Origin: Onchidella celtica
Taxonomy: Eukaryota > Mollusca > Gastropoda > Systellommatophora > Onchidiidae
Direction of reading: 5' to 3'
Length of the DNA: 64,000 bases
Assembly: GCA_963931925.1 (NCBI GenBank)
Contig: OZ007569.1
Span: 50,836,101-50,900,100 of the forward strand
Shown here: positions 39,461-52,541 of the stretch, in pieces
How positions within the stretch are numbered: the first letter of the stretch is position 1
Layout of the letters: each line of letters starts with the position of its first letter
Notes under the pieces: model-generated
Databases searched by the model: none
The model's input: only the letters and a program-made list of their open reading frames with translations
What the model was told of the DNA's origin: nothing
Position numbers and translations under genes: made by a program

Positions 39461-39640
39461 TCATCTTCATCATCATCATCACCGCCACCTTCTTCTTCGT
39501 CATCGCCAGACTTCTGGTTTTCAAATCCAAAATGGCGATCATCAACATTGTACTCTTATTCCTTCTCATCTCTTTCCTCACCCATTTTTCTCAACTCCTC
39601 CATTCGTTTTCCTGACCCATGGCTAAAATTCGCTTCAGCA
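39461..39640 (-). pseudogene. Possible decayed coding fragment with acidic C-terminus
   Basis: On the minus strand one frame reads SHGSGKRMEELRKMGEERD-EKE, then a TAA at about 39553-39555, then EYNVDDRHFGFENQKSGDDE and an Asp/Glu/Gly tail to a final stop. Charged coiled-coil-like sequence on both sides of one stop looks like a gene broken by a nonsense change. The upstream context is purine-rich and not a splice acceptor. I do not recognise the parent gene, and chance low-complexity sequence is possible. Confidence 0.3.
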
Positions 39641-39699
39641 GTTTAATTATTCACCAGATCAGACCAAACCCTGTATGAGTTCAGAGCAAAGAGGTTATA

Positions 39700-42600
39700 C
39701 ATGTACATAGCTATCTAAATAAACTCTTTGGTTCAGAGTCACAATTCATAGCAGACGCCTGGGCAATGTCTGAAAACCATTAGTCAGCAGGACGAAACGC
39801 AGGGAAATTTTCATCCTTCTAAGAAGTAAAAAAAAAAATTAAAAATCCAGTTTTAATTTTTCTTTGTTGGGATTTTACGTCCTTTTTCAACACTGAGATT
39901 ATATCAGACACAAATCTTGGGATCCCGTCACGCCGTTTCAAGAGTAAGCACTGTAGAAATTGCGAGAAATTCATAAGGCTGGTTGCCGTCTCGAGCCCGA
40001 GGCCTCTCATACCCTGGTCGAGCTCTGTAACCACTGGTCCATCGTCCTAGCTCCTTTGTGTGTTTTTCTTTCTACTATTTAGAATTTGTATACATTTGGT
40101 CTTTAGTGAAAGATTTGTTCTCTGCTAGTTCCGCTCTCTCTCTCCCTTCTTTCGATCGCCGGTCATCTATTCAGACTGATCAAGATGGTCAGTATCCTCC
40201 AGTGACGTGCCATTATGTTTTATATAAGTCTAAAGGTGTAAACAGGTCACTTGCTTTCCTTGTAAACTGATATGTAGTTATCATTGATTTATTGTTATCT
40301 GGTAAATATGAACGTCACCATGTTTATCGGCTGCCCCCTCCCATCCCCTTAAACACACCCTACAATTCACTACTGCCTGGATTGATACAAGCACACACCC
40401 CCTTAGGCATGAGGATTGGAGTTAAGTATCAGTACACCATTCGGCCTGCTTGTTGCACTGGCCAATGCTATGTGAAACACAAAGGCTGCATGATTTTCTA
40501 TCAGCTTGGACGACCGAACACCTGAAGCTACAATTCATCTAGCCATGGTCAGTGTCACTGAACTTGGTGACCTCGATCGGTTGGTCGGGTAGGAAATTCC
40601 AAAGTTGGGTTGGGAAAGGGTTAATAATATATATAGAAAAAACCCGGGTGGGGTGAAAGAGAAGAAGAAAGAACATAGGAAAACGTACGAGGCAGAACAG
40701 CGTGAATTGCACAGTTTGGGAAAATTTCATGCCCACGAGATAAGAAGTTTTACGGTAAACGAAGGGGAAAAAAAAGAAGAAGAAAGGACAAGAGAATAGG
40801 AATTTTTATTAACTAACTTCACCTCCCCCCCCCCCCCTCCATTCCCCTCCCTCCACACACACAAACACACATACATAACAATTTAAAAAACTAAAAGATG
40901 AATAAGGAACAATGAAACGGGGAGAAGAAAGGTAAATGGGGTTTAGGGGCTTAAATGGACAGAAATCGGGACTGTAAATGATGAATGATAATAATAAAGA
41001 ATGCGCAAGCACATGAATGAATGGACGAATGAATGAGTGAATGAATGGATGGGTGAATGAATGAAAGAATCATGGGGAGGATTATGCTAGAAAAAAAAAA
41101 TCAGAAAAAAAGGCTTTATGAAAGCTGACTTTATGGTGACTGTGATGACAAGTTGACAAGTACCAGAAAGTGAGCAATTTCTGAACGCGGAAAACCGTTG
41201 GGAAATGCAAATTGTTCATTTCCGTGTGACGGACAGGAAGAAATTTCGAGTACGGAATTTCTCGCTTTGCTGTGTTAGTGTAAGGGGTCAGAAAATGTTA
41301 CTTTGCCGTGGTTCGTCTTAGCCGTGGTTAAAGAGGGCCTGCGGTCTCACAGTCTCCACCACTAGAAGGCCTTCTTTATCAGTGAACCTCGTGCACTGAC
41401 TTGGTAGGTCCTTCGGGCTCCCGCCAGTGTCTCCATTTCACTATGTCCTCGTGCCTTCTTAATATACTTAATACGTGTTATGATAATAAAATTGTGTTCA
41501 TATTTACTATTCTGCCATTCTGGAAATTTAAACGGCTGGGCACTTAGATATGTAGGCTTAAGCATTTATTGTAGGGGGAGGAATGCGAGAGACGTAACAT
41601 AACACTGAACTGGCTCTGAAACGCTAAACAGTGAGATAAAGACTTTGACTTTCGATGTCATGAATAACCTAACAAACATCTGTCCCCTTATGTTCGTGTC
41701 TACATTTCACGGACGTATTAAAATTACCAAACGGTTTCCTGGGTTTTGTTTGCACAGTGAATTTTATCATTAAAAATTTTCTATTCTTCTTATTATTATG
41801 AGTTTAAAAGTCAGGACCAGGTTTAGGATTAAGTTTTAGCTAATTGACTTCAACAACTTTTTTGTTAGCGATATGGCTGCAATAATTTATTCAGAAATGG
41901 GTCACAACTTTGTGACAAAAAAATCCTCATGTGACTTTTTTGGGCTACAAAGGCTCAAAATAGAATCTGTGTCTGCATGTTCTATACCGGCCCTAAATTT
42001 GAATGTGAAGTAACCGAGATATCAGTGGCGTCTTTTTCAAACACTTGAATAATTATCATTACTTGTAATTAAAAAAAAAAACAAAACAAAAAGTTCTGAA
42101 ATCACTTCATAAATAAAAAGAAAGCAAATGTTCATTTTTTCAAATGTTAAAAAGATGTGGGTTTTTTTGTTTTGTTTTTTTAACCGGTATTGTTCATGAG
42201 CCCACCAGTCGGACTTGACTCCCGGGGGAAATTTCATAAGTCTAAAAGAAAAGGTCTTACTCATAAACTTACCAAATTTCCCCCAAGGGAAACGAATGGA
42301 TCCTATTTTGTTGTGAAAGATGATTAAGTATGACATTATAAGAAATCGTTTTATGCATGTTCTTAAATTTTATTGCTCTTTGTCACCGTCCAGGAGTTAA
42401 GTTGGTGCATAACATTTGACCGTGGAACGTCAAAGCTTGACATAGCCTCTGTGGAAAAACAACAACAACAACAACAACAAGAGCAAACAAAACCAAAGAA
42501 AAACTCAAAGTTTAGTCTTGTTTTTCGCTAGCAACTAACGAGTCCATAGCAACCTACTTTGATTCATTGAAGGCACCATCGTTCTCAGTCACTAGTCTTG

Positions 42601-44900
42601 TAAAAAATAACTTTTCCATTTTTGTTAAGACCATTGTGGAAAAACTATGGAAAAGATCTATTCTTTCTAAGCTATCTTGGGAGGTAAAGTCCATCAGCTT
42701 TTGAACTTAAGTGCATTCTTTGCACGCATCAAATAGGTGACCACCTGGTCTGCAAGCGTAGTAATACTCATCAGTCATCGGTTGTTTTCCTTAATTGCCT
42801 ACCCTTCTTTTCCAGTCATGGGACAGTCGCATTGTTCTTTCCTGAGCACTAAATGACAGTTTTCATGGTGCTGAATTCAAAGCGTCTACAAGAATTTCAC
42901 TTTGGAAACTGCATTCTTTGTCTGGCAAAGTATTTTCTCAGGCCACTTTTTATTAGGTTATTTGCGGTACAAACAGGACCATTCTGAACACATAACGTTA
43001 ATTACATATTTATAATATAATTTTATAAAAAGTGATACTTGTCTAAAATGCCGTAGCACTAATTTGTATTTGACAGGAAGGAAGAAAGACACCTCCCCCC
43101 CCCCCCCCCACTCCCCACTCCACGGGCGCGAGTAGGGAGAAATAAACAAAAGCGAGAGGGGAGTGCGTGTTAACGATAAACTGAAAATCTCACTAAAGGA
43201 ATACGTAAATATAAACTACTCTTCCTAATCATTTGAGATACAAGAGAAGAAACAAAAACCAATGAACAAAGGAAAACAAGACTTGTTGAATAGGTAACGA
43301 GACATTCCCTCGTTTGCTCACGCTACTACATGTACTTGCAAAGAGTCACGAAGGAATTTGTCAGCACAATATAGAGCTATCACACCGGTCTTTGTCAAAA
43401 TTTTTGGGATTGTCCTGTGAACTGCAACAGGTCTGGGGGCTTCGAAGATCGGAGATCACATTGGCCTATAGTGGAGGAATAAGAGTTATGGAGCGTCTCA
43501 GCTGATACAAGAGGCCTATGCCTTGGTAACTCGGCTATACTGTGAGAAGACCCGAGAAAAGCAGTTTGTAGATATTTTCCAACATTTTTCTCTTCGTTAG
43601 AACAGAATATATTGCACTCGTTTCTCACCTTTACGGGGCACTATAATTCATTTTGTTAAGAAGTTGTTAATAAAGTTGAGTAAATCTGTTGACAAAAATG
43701 AAAGGATAGCAAAATAAGTTCTATTCCTTTTCTTGCCCTAAGCTTCGACTGTGATTATTTCTACATAAATTTCATTATGTCCAGATAAATTTTAACTGCT
43801 GTTGAAAACAATACAAATTCGCGTCTTATCGGAAAAGTATCAGCCATATATTCTTCTGACAAAGCATATTAATGTTGATTATCGACCGAACGATGTCTCG
43901 AATAAAACGCACTGCACAATTATATGCTGAAAATATTTTACCAATCTATCTTTTAACATAAAAAAAAAAAAAAAGATATTGATTCCATGATAATATAGGT
44001 GACATCAGTTGCGACTTTAAATGTTGATTAAAAAATAATTACACTGTATGTGAGTCGTAAACAGATTCAAACGTAAGTTTGTCACAATGTACAGACGGGT
44101 TTTGCATGATTTCAAAAGACTGAAATCGCATGTTCCCAGCGCGCTGATAAAATGTAGGTGGTTGGACGCGAAGTTCTATGGTTCGGGCTTTGAGATCGCT
44201 TGCGCTGGGTATTGCCGACAACAGCGTTTTTATTTAGGATCAGACATCTAGTGTTGTACGCGAGGCAAACACTCCAACTCCTCTCCCTAATCACAGGTCT
44301 CGATGAAAAATATAAATGTCACCAAGTATTCTTTTCTGTTTCTTTTTGGGGGGTGGGGGGTGGGGGGTGGGGGGGGGGAGGTTGTAGTAAGTGGGTGGTG
44401 GTAGTAAAACAGTACATCCTCATAAATAAATCCAAGACTCATCCTTTTGCATTTTTGTCGTTTTTGTGTTGTTGTTTTTTTGGTTAAATACTAGTTTTAT
44501 TCGTCTTCTGGCGGACTTAAACTAGAAAGAGAAAACTGAGTTTTCAGTGATTTGTGATCCCAATAGCATGTCTCCAATTTAGTCTCGTGTCGTAATTTAA
44601 GCTACCACAGTTACACCTTCGCTGAGTCGAAAAGTGCGTCATTCTTTCAAACCCTACCGTGAAATACATTGAACTTTTTATTGTACCTATCTGTTTGTTT
44701 TTTTTAACGGAAGAAATATAATTTTAAAAAACTGCATATAAATACACATTAAATCATGTTAACACTATTATGGCTTCACAAGTTTCACCTTTCACCCACC
44801 ATCCACCGACTCACACAATTCTTAATATGTCTATAAGGCTCGTCTGTGTTATTTGTGAGAATTCCACATGTCAGTACTGTAAGATAATGAAGAGATCCCG
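39700..44900. other. Intergenic spacer between APLF and the IkB gene
   Basis: About 5 kb without a recognisable gene. It holds poly-C or poly-G runs (about 40826-40839, 43096-43109, 44343-44380), a GAAT/GGAT-rich simple array (41012-41070), a CAA array (42458-42482) and AT-rich filler. Confidence 0.55.
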
Positions 44901-44936
44901 TTGTTAGATCGTATTGTATTAATGGAAGTTGAGTTA

Positions 44937-45368
44937 GGGAAATTCTCTTTCTTACTTCTTGTTTTCTCAATTTTAGAATATTCTGGTGAATTGGGCTATT
45001 CTAAGTTGCATTTTCTACATTATGACCTCACTCTGGCAGAATCTTGATATTTTCGGTTGTTCTAAAATAGCAACTTATATATTCCCTTGCTTACAAAATT
45101 TACCTGCCTCCGCGTACACAAAAATAACCAGCTAAATCATCCCCCCCCCCCCCCCCCCGGCAGGAAAATATAGACCGTATGAATGGAAAATCGGTCAGAT
45201 AGTGCGTCTGTCTTACTTGTTTGCGTCAGCAGTGCGACGAAATAAGGGGAATCCCCTGGCCTTTGTAAAGGCGGTAGTGGCCTCTGATTGGTTCATTTTA
45301 GTCACGTGATAGGCGAGACTCGAAGTGCCTCGACCAGCCCAAATGTATTGTGGTCGCTTGGAAATTCC
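44937..45368 (+). promoter_or_regulatory. IkB promoter region with three NF-kB-type sites
   Basis: Within 610 bases upstream of the IkB start codon lie GGGAAATTCT (44937-44946, one mismatch to consensus), GGGGAATCCCC (45246-45256, perfect and nearly palindromic) and GGAAATTCC (45360-45368, palindromic half-sites). A CACGTG E-box (45303-45308) and an inverted CCAAT box (ATTGG, 45287-45291) lie between them. This is the expected set-up for induction of the inhibitor by NF-kB itself. No clear TATA box is seen, and the transcription start is unknown. Confidence 0.65.
45246..45256 (+). promoter_or_regulatory. Perfect kB site in the IkB promoter
   Basis: GGGGAATCCCC fits the consensus GGGRNWYYCC. 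On the other strand it is GGGGATTCCCC, the classical MHC class I kB element. It lies 289 bases before the start codon. Confidence 0.75.
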
Positions 45369-45544
45369 ACTGAAGCTTGTTTTAAAGCTGCAGCCAGCAA
45401 CCTGAAAATGCTCAGTTAAACGAATCTCGAGCTAGAGTACACCTGTGTATCATTTCTTGGAGTATCATTTGTGATTTGAATTCTCATTTTGTCGGATTTT
45501 AATCGTGATCAGCGAACTACACCGTTGACTTTACATTTCACAAA

Positions 45545-48342
45545 ATGGATGACGAGGTCGTGCGTGCAACTGGTCATCAGTTTCCAAGAGAAATGCAGCC
45601 ACCACACACCACCGACACCTCAAAGAGGCTCAGCAGCGTTGATGATCAAATTGACTCTGGTTTAGGATCATTTGGCTGCCCTTCACTTGGCTACTATTCC
45701 CTTACGGAATCAGAGAGGGAAGGAGAGGAGGTTGCAGAAGAAAGTGCAAATGTATCGACAAATCTCGCCTCTTTGACAAGTTCCATATCAGGACTGCGTA
45801 TTTCAAACTGTGCTAGTAAGGGTTTGGACCAGTGTGATTCAGGACTTGATGACAAACCAATTCACTCACCAGATTCTATTTCCACTCAAGATCTTTCTAT
45901 GTGGGTGTCACCCAATTTTTCACCAGAACAGATCATGGACATATTCAGGGGGGATGAAGATGGAGACAAGTAAGTAGAGTCTAGATTTTTGAATTCTGTA
46001 GCAACCAATCTTTGTATTTCTCGTAAACTGCAAATGTATGAACAACATAAATATTCAGTATCGTGTTGCTCATTTCTTTTTTTCTTTTTACTTTGAAAGG
46101 CATTGCCATGTTCTTTGTGCGTGGTATTCAAAGGTCATCGATCTATGTGTGCCAGGCGCGCCTATATTTAGGCTCTTTGGAAAGTACGCTCTGCTAATTT
46201 CGGAATATCCCTGCTTGAACCTCACGGTTAAAAAGAAGGCGGAGCTTATTGACCCAGTAGTGGAAAACCCAGCACGGGCCGTCAGGCCTGCGCAAATTTG
46301 ATCAAGCGTGACTACGTCAGGGGACTTCCCCACCAGGACCTCCCCTCCCCATGTTATAAAAAAAAATGAAAAGAATTATTTGTATTCTTCCCCCCCCCCC
46401 CCCCCCCTCGCTCCAATATTTCGCAGTTCTCCTCACTCAGGGTTTACATTCGCTGTGTATTGTATCTCATCTGGTACATAATTTACTGAACATTTACCGT
46501 GTTGATGTGTTAACTAAAATGCCATGTTGTCGACTTTTTTTTTTTTTAATGTTAGGTCGACATTACGAATTTTTTTGTGTGGTCACCATTGTGTAGGGCC
46601 ACGGTCAGTAAATATATTTATCAGTGTATTATTTTCTCCTTTGTCCAACGTTATCTCATTTTTTTAGGCAATAAATCATCCTTTCAAGTTTAAGGGCCTT
46701 TGTTTGATCCAGTACATGCACATCTTATATCTCGTGACCATAATTATTATAATAGATGAAAATGTTTTAAAAGTTTTATTTGTCTCTTCCTTAAACATCG
46801 GTTGAATCCGTTGTTAAGAAGATGGTGTCAATAACAGTTTTCCTTATTTCTCCAACAGCCACTTGCATTTGAGCATCATCCATGGCCTTCCTGAGGTCAC
46901 AATGCAAATCATTGGCCTGGCCCCACATTGGGATTGGCTGAATCAGACCAACAACTTGCTCCAAACTCCCCTTCACATTGCAGTCATCACCAGACAGATC
47001 CCAGTGATCAGACGACTCATATGTGCAGGTGCGTTTGTGGATTTGAGGGACCAGATGGGAAACACACCCCTTCACAATGCTTGCAGATTGGGATTTGAAG
47101 ATGTTGTACGCACCTTAATCCGGCCTGTGGAATTCAAGGAGTGTTATCAAAACAGATACAGCAGCCCCTTCCAAAGACTTCCACAAGATTTGGAATCCAT
47201 GAATTATGAAGGTATGCATTTCAGCAATATTCTTACACTACAGCAAATTTTATTGTTAAAATATAGCACATCGGTGAATGTCCAGTCATGTTTATAGATA
47301 TCACTTTTATTGTGGACAAGGAATGAGAAGTGACAGGATAAGCTGGAAAGTCATTCTGGAACATATTGATGGATGATAGTAGTGTATTTATAGAGGGCAG
47401 GATTGTGGAAAAATATCATACCACACTATTTGTCATAAAAAATCTTTAATCTTGGGAGCTTACGACGAAGGGGTTTTTGGTTTTGTAAAATAGGTTATAT
47501 TTACATGTTGTACAAGTGTATCCATTGTTGTTTTCAGGCTTGACATGCCTTCACCTGGCAGCTATTGGAGGTCATGTTGATGTGATGAGATTGTTATTAG
47601 ACACTGGTGCTAATGTGAATGCAGCAGAGGGAAAAAGTGGCAGAACTGTCCTCCATTTCGCAGCTGACTGGGGAAACATGACCATGATCAAGTTTCTGTT
47701 GTCCAGGAAGGACACAGATGTCAATGCTAGAACATATGCAGGCTTGACTCCCTTCCATTTGGCACTGGGACGCCAGAACCAAGAGGTTATGAACGAGTTG
47801 GAAAAGAAAGGTGCTCTCTGCGAAACACAATCTCTGAGTGAAGAATCAGATTCAGATTTTTCGGATGAAGAAATGGTGAGCATCAAATATTTTTTAGTTT
47901 TATACTGTCATCATTATAATAACAATATAACATCATTTAATTTCTTTTTATTCGAACACAGAAGTCTATTAAACTTAAAGATTTTATCCTCCTTATGATG
48001 GGTTAAAAGTTATTTATATAATAATAATGATTTGGCAAGAATCATTTCCCTGAAGTTTTCATGATAGCCTTTGAAGTTTGATTTGCTTTTGAGTGTTTCA
48101 AAAAGGAAAACTAATTTGATAACTTCATGCACTTTAATGTGATAAAATATTTTGAGTGACGTGGCCTGCACTGCAGGTTTATAAATACAAGTAGTGTAGT
48201 TCCTAGACAATATACATGTATTATATTGTCTGCATTTTACTTTTCACAGGCAGAAGATTCATTACCCAACAGACTCTATGGAGGATTATCACAGAGGAGC
48301 TACTTGCAGGGCTTTAGAAACATAAATGTGCAAAGTTACTGA
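45545..48342 (+). CDS. NF-kB inhibitor, IkB/Cactus family
   Basis: Cytoplasmic inhibitor that masks Rel/NF-kB dimers until IKK phosphorylation leads to its degradation. Exons 45545-45969, 46859-47211, 47538-47875 and 48250-48342 join in phases 2, 1 and 0 to 402 residues. The N-terminal region is regulatory: DSGLGS (37-42) is the IKK/beta-TrCP degron, with Lys27 ten residues before it, as the ubiquitin-acceptor lysines are in vertebrate IkB-alpha. A second motif, DSGLDD, is at 98-103. Six ankyrin repeats follow at about 139-173, 175-207, 208-231, 260-293, 294-327 and 328-355, with TPLHIA, TPLHNA, TCLHLAA, TVLHFAA and TPFHLA cores. A long loop (232-259) follows repeat 3. The acidic tail SLSEESDSDFSDEEM (358-372) resembles the PEST region. 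The start ATG has a strong context (AAAATGG). It could be orthologous to IkB-alpha or to invertebrate Cactus; no finer name is justified. Confidence 0.95.
46202..46331 (+). promoter_or_regulatory. Two kB sites in intron 1 of the IkB gene
   Basis: GGAATATCCC (46202-46211; GGGATATTCC on the other strand) and GGGGACTTCCCC (46320-46331) both fit GGGRNWYYCC or GGGRNNYYCC without mismatch. They lie 118 bases apart in the first intron, about 230-360 bases after exon 1, and could serve as an intronic enhancer or alternative promoter. Confidence 0.55.
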
Positions 48343-49830
48343 TGACCTGCCTAATGACATGATTGCACTGTAACTTGTGCAGCCCCTCCCATAGGGCCAT
48401 ATCTGCAGCTGTGAAAGATGACCAGCCGACCCACCAAAGGCTAGCCTCTGTGACAGAATACTCTTGCATCGGAGCCATTAGTTCTACTTATTTTGTTTTT
48501 TTAAAAATTGTTACATATTTAAATTTGAAACGGCCAGTTACTACCATCTGTTCTATGAAAATTTTCACAGTTCTGGTATTTTGAAAAACAGTCTCAATTG
48601 AGAATATATCTGGCACCATAATGTTGAAACTTGCATTGTTAAGGAGACTAGTACAAGTATTCAATAACAAGGCATGTTGATGGAAATGAATTCTAAAAAT
48701 TTTTTGTTGTTTCTTTGTCGAAATGCTGAAATTCAAAATCAGTGCATCAGCAGTAATAATAGTCATTTAAAAATGAGTTCAATGGCACATGTTGCAGTGT
48801 TCCACAATACATAATGTTCTAGCCTGTCATCTGTTTACTCAGGGACTTTCAAGTTTTATATGTGTTAAAATATCTCAGAGAGCCAAAACATCACACACTT
48901 TCAGTCAGTAAGTGTTAGCTTGGCAGTGTCTCAGCAAGTGCTGAGAAAGGTCCATTTCCTTGACACTAATTTGTAATATCCAGTTATGTCTTGTTATGAA
49001 AATGGAGTCAAAGGACATAACAGATATTTGCCGCGTTCTTTTTTCGTTGTGTTTCGCAAGAACCAGTCATTTTGTGTCATCAGTTGTTATGTGGTACACA
49101 GTTCTTGAAGATACAGGTAGATTTTGGTTGTGACCTCTTCTACAGGAAGAGAAGATATAATGCTAGTAACATATTACCTATTAAAATATTTTCACTTTTT
49201 TAAGTAGCCATTAGCTTGATCTTAATTTCTCTGTAAACAACATTAACTGCCTGCCTTTAAATTTGAAGAGGAGCTGTCTTTGCTCTAGTTGATTATTTGA
49301 ACTGCAGTTTATGCTTTAAAAATCCAAATTGATATCAGGTTTTCTTTGTTTGCAGTATTGAGTATCATGATGCATATGTTCAATATATTTTTGTTTATGC
49401 TGTTTAGTTTATCATTCTTTTTTTCCTTATTATTTTAGTTCAAATTGTCATAAAAATGAGTGAGCCATAAGGAATGGATCTTGTGAGAATGCTAATGTCT
49501 TCTCAGTAGTTTTTGCAAACCATTATAGGCTGTAAGACACACCTGACGTAATGATGATTCTCAGCGTGGACGTATAGAATGCTTTTGCAAACTTATTGTC
49601 CAGAAGTACTCAAAAACTTGAACAAGATACTGTTGGGCATTGCTGAAGTGAGTTCAGCTCATTAACGAAAGTAGAACTAAGTAATGTGGAAAGCATTTAG
49701 AGACTTGCAGAGATCTAGCAGTGATTATTAATTTTATGCCCAGAGAAATCTAATGGTTAGTGAGACTGAATGTGGGAAGTACTTGATTTGTCAACGGAAC
49801 AGTTGTGAGTGTAGTGAAATGAAAATAAAC
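48343..49830 (+). other. Probable 3' UTR of the IkB gene
   Basis: AT-rich sequence after the stop codon. A plausible polyadenylation signal AATAAA is at 49824-49829, about 1.48 kb past the stop. Open frames here are short and without motifs. Confidence 0.45.
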
Positions 49831-52483
49831 GTGTATCAATTCATAGCCCACAGAGGGAAAATTGGTTTCCGGGAATAGAAGGGCTAGATAAAACAGGTTA
49901 TTATATGCACGGTGTGGCTTAAAATATTCGATGCTCAGATGAAGTCGGACAAAACTTCATAACTGACCGAACTGCAAGAAGTATTAATATTAGAAATATG
50001 ATTTTTTGACCCAGAATATTGACTAGTGAGCGATAAAATTGATGATTGTGTTTCTTACAGCACAGATACATGTATTTGTGTGCTGAAAAAATGGTCTTCA
50101 GTTGACAGTGAAAAGATAAAGTGGGGAGTGGTTCAGGATATGTATTATGTTTTTTACAAAACACCTGCTCAGCAACAAGTAATATGCAGGGATCAGCCTG
50201 AATTGTTGTTTTTGCAAACTGGATTGTGTTTGCTGTATCTATACAAGATGAGTTCTGATGTGAATGTAGCTGCCCGAAAGTAGCAGCAACATGTAAGGTG
50301 GTTTGATTTTGAAAAATGAATGTTAGTAATGATAGATGCTTCGAGGTGTAAATGCTTGCCACCAGTGGAAGGATTAATTTAAGAAATGTGTGACTCTGTA
50401 GTAAAATAGCTCTGAAGTTTGGAATAGTCTTGTAAATATGTACAGAAGGAGAGCGATTGAATGGCAGGTGTAGTAGCATTAGAGACATTCAGGAGCCTGG
50501 ATCTTCTGGGTCGTCAATTAGAATATCTTATTGTCATCATATATTATCCTCTCTTCTCATTACTTTATCACAGTTCATTTAATTTGTTGATTAAAAATGA
50601 TTTTCAGAATTCAATTAGCAACTGTTTTTAAATCATTTCCTCTGCTTGACAGTGCAGAAACTGGGTTTTCCCATGTTTTGTTTTGTTTTATTGTTATTGT
50701 TTGAAATAATGTCTTGTCAGTGTGTGTGCCTGGTTAAAGTGAGTGATAAGTGTGATTTATAAATTAATTAGAATGTGAGCTAATAGGGCCCTACCCTAAT
50801 GTGTTCACTGTTCCTTTCAATGAACATTGGAATGGAAGCTGTCAGAAAGTACAAGGTGTCATCTAAGACAAACCATTCTGCCTTTCCCACCTTATGTTCA
50901 GAAACTTTCACCTGCATGTAGGTGCTCTCAAAATTGACAACATCTGTCACACACATGCACAGTTTCGCCACACTCGCCCATCATACATTTCGAATTTCAG
51001 TATCCAGAAAAACAAGGGATACTTCAGAATTCTCAGAATCTCTCTATAAAAAATTATTTTCGAGGAAATTAATAATTGCCGACGCTTCCTGTAGCATGTA
51101 ATAGGCCTACTACATGTAGTAATAGTGTTCGGCATAAATGGCATAGCCGGTTGTGGCTGATGAAATACACACCAGAGTTACTTCAATCCTATTGATAGTT
51201 CATAAAGCGTAATTCTTTTTCTTTCTCATTTTCATTTCTTTCTTCTTCCATTTCACCTGTTGCTTTCCTTCTAGGGCTTTGAGCCAGGTCTGGGTCACTG
51301 TAAGGCAAGACTTAATTTTTCTTAGAACTAGACTATAATCTTTTAATTTCCGACTATCTTCCAAAACCAATTTCTGGAAAGTTCTCCATCAAATAATCAT
51401 GTAAATTTAGGCTGATAAAAGTAAGGCAAGGCTGAACGACGTCAAGCTTTGTTCTTCCTTCAGAGGACGCGACATGACAAAAAGTGATCACTGCCTATTC
51501 GCAGCAGTTACAGTCTCCATGTAAGAGTATCTCAGAGACAGCAAGAATTCACCGGAAAGATAAAAGGATTTGGCGCCCGCCAACGACGTTTAAGTTTAAG
51601 TAATTATCAAACAATCTTTTGAAGAAACAAAGGCTTGGGCATTGGTAAAGTTTGAAAAATTTGGCTGTTTGCAATTTGAATCATCGATAGAGAGATGCGC
51701 CTCCCCTCCGAGGATAAAAAAATCGCTAAGCACCAGCGCAGTTTTCAGCATTTCTCAGCCCTCTCAATAATGGCCCCTCGGCGTGGATTCCATCCTATTC
51801 TTGATCTATAATTTATAAAGGGATGTAGTTCGGAAACAAGGGAAACATGATCTTAGCCACGTGTTCATTACCAGCTTCTCTATGTTTGTTAATTTCTTCC
51901 GCCTTTTCTTTAAATATCTTTCCAATCGGCTTGTTGTATTAGAATTAGACGGACATGTATCTTTTGCAGAGACTTGCTACAAGTGGCCTGTTATGTAACT
52001 AATTTCATTGAGGATCGATTGAAGGCGTCATTTAGGGCAGGGTCGACAGCGGCTCTTTAAGCTTTCATCTGGAGCCCTTTTCTTAATTGGCGGTTAAAAA
52101 TCTTTAAAAAAAACTCTACACTTGCATGCAGTTGAGGCATTGACTTCTACTAAAAATGTCAAATATGGCTCAATCGTCTTCCCTGAAACTGAAAGGTCCA
52201 GTGCATGTGTTCTCTGTCCAATATCCTCATACTGTATTCTATAAACAGTCAGCCCGCGTGCAGTGTATAAAAGAAGTTGATTGTTGTTTACACTGGCCCA
52301 CACTGCATCACGTTCTTTTCCCCAGTAAACAAAAGTTGACACGATTTTAACCCATCCTGTTTAGCAAAAAAACCTACACAGAATAATGTAGATCGATGTG
52401 TCCTGCCATTCATCAGCTCTCACGCCTACAACATTTCTTGGTATCCTCAGTACATCTATACTCTCTGATATCCTCCACTTTTC
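49831..52483. other. Gene-free spacer downstream of the IkB gene
   Basis: No recognisable coding sequence. The longest frame (minus strand, 49919-50488) has no domain and an irregular composition. No repeat boundary was recognised. Confidence 0.5.
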
Positions 52484-52541
52484 ACAACAGTGCGGGTGGT
52501 TGGTGGACGCTTGCAGTGGAGTTTTCTTCTGTCCTGTCATT

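Noticed and set aside
47572..47886. Minus-strand frame opposite IkB exon 3
   Set aside because: It is the antisense shadow of the ankyrin-repeat exon.
49919..50488. 189-codon minus-strand frame
   Set aside because: It has no domain or motif, no splice context and irregular composition, and lies in AT-rich sequence just beyond the IkB 3' end.
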